From positions 1-24,453 of IMG/VR virus record IMGVR_UViG_3300044621_001901: a stretch of 24,453 bases of DNA; one strand, written 5' to 3'. Of the stretch, positions 21,545 through 24,453 are shown in pieces; position 1 is the first letter of the stretch, and every line of letters begins with the position of its first letter. The notes under the pieces are model-generated. The model did no database searches. It was not told the DNA's origin and worked only from the letters and a program-made list of their open reading frames with translations. Position numbers and translations under genes: made by a program. The stretch comes from a virus.

Positions 21545-21831
21545 CGCGTCGCCTCGTCGATTCTTGAAAAAAGAAGGTAGCCTTTGTAGTCGTATTGTTT
21601 GCCATTTCGATCAATGATGAAGTGAGGCCAAGGACCACTTCCGGGGTCATTGCTTATCGCAACTACCCAGCCGTCAGATTGAAATTTAGGTTGCTCGATC
21701 TGCTTCCAGTCCTTGCATTCCTGGTTGTCGACACCGAATAGCACAACTTCTCGCCGAAGCTTTTCGTGAGAATGATTTCCGTATGTCAATAAAATGACTG
21801 CTACTAAAATCCGCAGTACCTGTCCGGTCAT
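21541..21831 (-). CDS. Small secreted or membrane-anchored protein
   Basis: The start chosen is the ATG at 21831 with GGGAG about 8 nt upstream; a TTG at 21837 is closer but poorly spaced. The 96-residue product has an N-terminal hydrophobic segment (GQVLRILVAVILLTYG) and then a soluble part containing DGWVVAISNDPGSGPWPHF and a YDYKGYLLF strand. It could be an anchored periplasmic protein in the same transcript as the holin-like gene. Unrecognised. Confidence 0.6.
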   Translation of the reverse strand: MTGQVLRILVAVILLTYGNHSHEKLRREVVLFGVDNQECKDWKQIEQPKFQSDGWVVAISNDPGSGPWPHFIIDRNGKQYDYKGYLLFSRIDEATR

Positions 21832-21843
21832 CGTCAAGACTCC

Positions 21844-22116
21844 CTAGTTCCCGTTTGCGAATCGATCCAATCGAATCATCGGCTTGACCAGTAACCGCAC
21901 CAGCTTGTCCAGGAACACGCGACCGAGCACCAGAGGCGATATCGCAAGCATCAGGACCAGCCACAGCACCGAGGCAAGCGAACGAGCCATCTCGAATCGG
22001 CTTGTATTGCTCGGAAGCGACGAACGTAGCGGTCTCTGTCCACCGCCAGACTCGCCGTCGATCGGTTGACCGTCTCGACCGATGTTCAGCCAGTTCCAAA
22101 AAAACTTGTCGGCCAT
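21844..22116 (-). CDS. Small membrane protein
   Basis: The start chosen is the ATG at 22116 (MADKFFWNWLNIGRDGQPID); the ribosome binding site is weak (GAGAA). The 90-residue product has a polar first half and one transmembrane segment at about 46-66 (SLASVLWLVLMLAISPLVLG), then a basic tail. It is third in a row of small membrane proteins, possibly a lysis or superinfection-related cluster. Function unknown. Confidence 0.6.
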   Translation of the reverse strand: MADKFFWNWLNIGRDGQPIDGESGGGQRPLRSSLPSNTSRFEMARSLASVLWLVLMLAISPLVLGRVFLDKLVRLLVKPMIRLDRFANGN

Positions 22117-22135
22117 AATTTGGTTTCTCGGGTAC

Positions 22136-22858
22136 TTAGGGGTTTGGACATTGGCCGTTGACACACAGGCCACGGATAACTGCCTTGAGGCACTCGCGGT
22201 ATTCGTCAGTTGTTTGAGGGTTCGCTTTCGCCATCTCCTTGTCGATCGGAATCCTCCACACGTTCAGCCAGTCTTTTCGTCGGCTCGTTGGCTCTCGCAT
22301 CGCGAAGCAAGTCTCGATCGTGCTTGTGACCAATCCCTTTGCATCAGGCAGATACGATGGAAGCTTCGGGAGCACGTTTGTCAGCGAGCTTGCCAGCAGC
22401 GAGGTTGTCGATGCGTCCTGCAAGGTATCAACCGCCGCCCTGGACGTCAGGCGAATCGATTCAAAGCTTGGCGGTGGATTGACCGGACTCGGATTGATTG
22501 GTCCAGGCGTTGGCCCAGGCGTTGGCGTAGGGGTCGGAGTTGGCGTTGGTGCGATCGATCCGGTGACGTTGATCGTGTGCCAACTGTAGGCTATCTCAGC
22601 CTGCTTGTTTGCGACGATCAAACCGAACTGATATTTCCCAGGGGTGGGAATCGAAAAGAAAATGTTGGATCCGCATGATGCCGAAGCGGACTTGAGCTCG
22701 TCGGGAATTATCCAGACTTTGTTGTCGCCGACAGCTTCCTCGTGGGACAGAAAAACCAAGGTGCCAGCGAGCGCCGTTGCCGGTCCTTTGATCGCAGCCT
22801 TGAGCTCTTGAGCGAAGGCTGGAATCGTGAGTAGCAGGAATGCAATCAGTGTTCGCAT
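22136..22858 (-). CDS. Secreted protein with Pro-Thr linker
   Basis: The start chosen is the ATG at 22858 with AAGG upstream; the frame runs further upstream without a start signal. The 240-residue product has a signal peptide (MRTLIAFLLLTIPAFAQ, cleavage expected after AFA or AFAQ). An Ig-like beta domain of about 90 residues follows (GKYQFGLIVANKQAEIAYSWHTINVTG), then an APTPTPTPTPTPGPTPG linker and a C-terminal helical domain with three cysteines (ETCFAMREP, EYRECLKAV, LCVNGQCPNP). A signal peptide is rare for phage structural proteins, so it probably acts outside the cell membrane, for example in host-envelope modification. Confidence 0.7.
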   Translation of the reverse strand: MRTLIAFLLLTIPAFAQELKAAIKGPATALAGTLVFLSHEEAVGDNKVWIIPDELKSASASCGSNIFFSIPTPGKYQFGLIVANKQAEIAYSWHTINVTGSIAPTPTPTPTPTPGPTPGPINPSPVNPPPSFESIRLTSRAAVDTLQDASTTSLLASSLTNVLPKLPSYLPDAKGLVTSTIETCFAMREPTSRRKDWLNVWRIPIDKEMAKANPQTTDEYRECLKAVIRGLCVNGQCPNP

Positions 22859-22910
22859 GGTGTGACCTTGGTTTTGTGGTAGGGTTGGGTATTGACGAAT
22901 CGAGTTCGCT

Positions 22911-23315
22911 TTAGGGGGTCGGAGCTGGTTGCTGCTTCTTGCGTCGTTGCTCAAGCAGATACTTGGCAAGCTCAATGAGCAACGGGATAAACACTTCCCA
23001 ACCTTGCGAGCCAACCGGAGGCCCCGAGGACTGAATCGAAGTCTCACGCTCGGCGCACTTCGTCTCGATCGCACAGAGGACGCTTTCGAGATCGCCGCAA
23101 CCCGACTCGCAATCCAGACTCTCGACATCGAGATCTTCGCTCATCGCCGAGAATCCGATGCCAGATTGGGGGGTCGCGAACTTCGCAATCAAGCACCCGA
23201 GCAACCAGAGAGCTTGCGTGAGAACCTTCAGCGAGGCTCCCTTGCGGACATCTGCAACCAATTCAAGCAAGCACGATACGCTTACTTCACCATCAAATTT
23301 GCTTTCGCAGGACAT
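22911..23315 (-). CDS. Cysteine-rich hypothetical protein
   Basis: The start chosen is the ATG at 23315 (MSCESKFDGEVSVSC); the upstream GAGTG is a modest ribosome binding site. The 134-residue product has a hydrophobic helix (LTQALWLLGCLIAKFA at about 46-61), a cysteine cluster (DCESGCGDLESVLCAIETKC) and a second hydrophobic helix (WEVFIPLLIELAKYLLEQ) followed by RRKK. Two membrane-interacting helices are plausible, so it could be a holin-type protein. Unrecognised. Confidence 0.6.
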   Translation of the reverse strand: MSCESKFDGEVSVSCLLELVADVRKGASLKVLTQALWLLGCLIAKFATPQSGIGFSAMSEDLDVESLDCESGCGDLESVLCAIETKCAERETSIQSSGPPVGSQGWEVFIPLLIELAKYLLEQRRKKQQPAPTP

Positions 23316-23368
23316 AAAACACTCTTTCAAACTAGGGACTACAAAACCACTCGCGGACAATCCGCAAG

Positions 23369-24289
23369 TTAAACAAAAGTCAGTTGGTCATTGACGAGCG
23401 CCGCAACGATGTCTGAGGTCTTCGGAATGCCGAGCCCCCAAAACGGATCGTGCCCAGGGTCGCCTTTATCTTGCGTGTACAGCTTCAAAAACTCTCGGAC
23501 TGCATCCACGCCGGTAAACGCTGCATTGCCTTCTCGGCGCATCAATTCGATTATCAGACAGAACAAGCCAGCAGCGAACGGGGTCGCCATGCTTGTACCG
23601 GACATCCCACGGAATCCGTTTGTCGTTGAGCACGAAATAATGTCCTGCCCTGGACAGCAGATATCGAGCTCTCGCCCCCCCGATGAGAACGAAGCTCGTT
23701 GACCGTCTTGACGATACGCACCGATGGAAAGTCCATCGAGATACCTCGCAGGATAGCCGATTGTGTTTTGTCGACCAGTGAACCCCGAGTTACCAGCAGC
23801 CGAGACCGTGATCGCCCCTTTGCCCCAAGCGTACTTCAAAGCTTCGCGCGTCGGCTCGTAAGGACTGCTAGATCCGAGCGACATCGAAATGACGTCAGCC
23901 CCTTTGTCCGCAGCCCAGCGAATGCCCTTTGCGATTCCGTCTGAGGATCCGCTGCCACCATTCGACAACACCTTTCCGACCATCAGCGAGGCACCAGGAG
24001 CGACTCCGATGCCATCGCGACCAAGTACCGTACCCGCGCAGTGTGTTCCGTGACCGTTGCCGTCCTTCCAATTTTGACCCTGGACGAACGATTCTGCATG
24101 GACTGGCTCTGGTAGTAAATCGTGAGGGTTGCAACCAGTATCCAAGACCGCCGCAACGATTCCCTTTCCAGTGACCTTTTTCCATATCGGCTCAAACGTC
24201 GCCTTCGGAAGATGCCATAGGTCTCCCGGTGCTGCGTACGTCTCGACGTCCGAAACCAAGTCTGGTGGCAAAAATACTGGTGGGCTCAT
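23369..24289 (-). CDS. Subtilisin-family (S8) serine protease
   Basis: This 306-residue protein has the complete S8 catalytic set: Asp50 (VAAVLDTGCN), His80 (DGNGHGTHCAGT), oxyanion Asn167 (VSAAGNSG) and Ser233 (GMSGTSMATP). There is no signal peptide and only about 35 residues before the catalytic core, too short for a usual prodomain. It would therefore be cytoplasmic or virion-packaged rather than secreted by the Sec route. Roles could include processing of virion proteins or attack on host proteins; a prohead-protease role is unproven. The start ATG follows AAGAGCC weakly, and the upstream gene ends 8 nt away. Confidence 0.85.
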   Translation of the reverse strand: MSPPVFLPPDLVSDVETYAAPGDLWHLPKATFEPIWKKVTGKGIVAAVLDTGCNPHDLLPEPVHAESFVQGQNWKDGNGHGTHCAGTVLGRDGIGVAPGASLMVGKVLSNGGSGSSDGIAKGIRWAADKGADVISMSLGSSSPYEPTREALKYAWGKGAITVSAAGNSGFTGRQNTIGYPARYLDGLSIGAYRQDGQRASFSSGGRELDICCPGQDIISCSTTNGFRGMSGTSMATPFAAGLFCLIIELMRREGNAAFTGVDAVREFLKLYTQDKGDPGHDPFWGLGIPKTSDIVAALVNDQLTFV

Positions 24290-24297
24290 GTTGGCTC

Positions 24298-24453
24298 TTA
24301 GCGAAGTTGGCGGAAGTGAAGTTGAAACGCGATTGCCCCGGTTTGAGCCGTTGCAGCCTTCAAGCGAATCTTGGCTTTGTAGCCCCTAGCTGACGCCAGG
24401 AACACGTTTGAGTTGACAGGCGTATAACCCTTCGTTGCACCGAGTGCTGTCGT
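24298..24453 (-). CDS. C-terminal end of an unknown protein, N-terminus outside the window
   Basis: An open frame runs in from the window edge for 51 codons to TAA (24298-24300). It shows a beta-rich end (SNVFLASARGYKAKIRLKAA...AIAFQLHFRQLR). It lies immediately upstream of the protease gene and is in the same transcript. Function not assignable. Confidence 0.6.
   Translation of the reverse strand, partial: TTALGATKGYTPVNSNVFLASARGYKAKIRLKAATAQTGAIAFQLHFRQLR

Noticed and set aside
22480-22560. GGCGTTGG-like tandem repeats as a CRISPR or regulatory array
   Set aside because: They encode the Pro-Thr-Pro linker of a secreted protein. No direct repeat/spacer structure is present anywhere in the window.

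Overview
The window looks like the tail-morphogenesis and early/middle region of a long-tailed, siphovirus-like phage or prophage. Nearly every credible gene is on the minus strand, tightly packed with 4-bp ATGA or TAGTG overlaps, so transcription runs from high to low coordinates. No integrase, terminase, portal, major capsid protein, rRNA or convincing tRNA is visible, so I cannot tell a free phage from a prophage. The host cannot be fixed from the sequence. A plastid/cyanobacterial-type Ycf46-Ycf35-DUF2997 gene set and a Kua/CarF-type lipid desaturase suggest an aquatic, possibly planctomycete-like host, but that is inference.

Region by region, in the direction of transcription. 24.45-20.7 kb is an accessory block: the end of an unknown gene, a subtilisin-family (S8) protease, a Cys-rich protein, a secreted protein with a Pro-Thr linker, three small membrane-anchored proteins and a small plasmanylethanolamine desaturase-like (Kua/CarF/PEDS1) membrane enzyme. 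20.7-16.1 kb holds two unknown proteins, a LamG-like protein, a protein with a 39-residue duplicated repeat, and neck/tail-completion candidates, including a Mu gpG-like tail completion protein. 16.0-6.3 kb is the tail module: tail tube protein, an intrinsic terminator, a tail assembly chaperone pair with an A-AAA-AAA slippery site (-1 frameshift), the tape measure protein, a tail-tip gene broken by an in-frame TAA, then large tail-tip or fibre proteins. 6.3-5.3 kb is a glycosyltransferase with an unusual N-terminal domain.

5.3-4.58 kb has no convincing gene. It holds inverted and direct repeats and, on the plus strand, a near-consensus sigma70 promoter followed by a foldable RNA. 4.58-0 kb is a leftward non-structural operon: three small proteins sharing one leader sequence, a CsrA-like protein, a Ycf46-like AAA+ ATPase whose Walker B segment lies before Walker A, a coiled-coil protein, a Ycf35/DUF1257 protein, a DUF2997 protein and one truncated gene. 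Its intergenic gaps share a 10-bp motif (GGTGGCGTTA on the minus strand). Two of these copies are followed at a fixed distance by the perfect palindrome TTGGAAACGTTTCCAA, whose 14-bp core also occurs inside two late genes. These look like the control elements of the phage.
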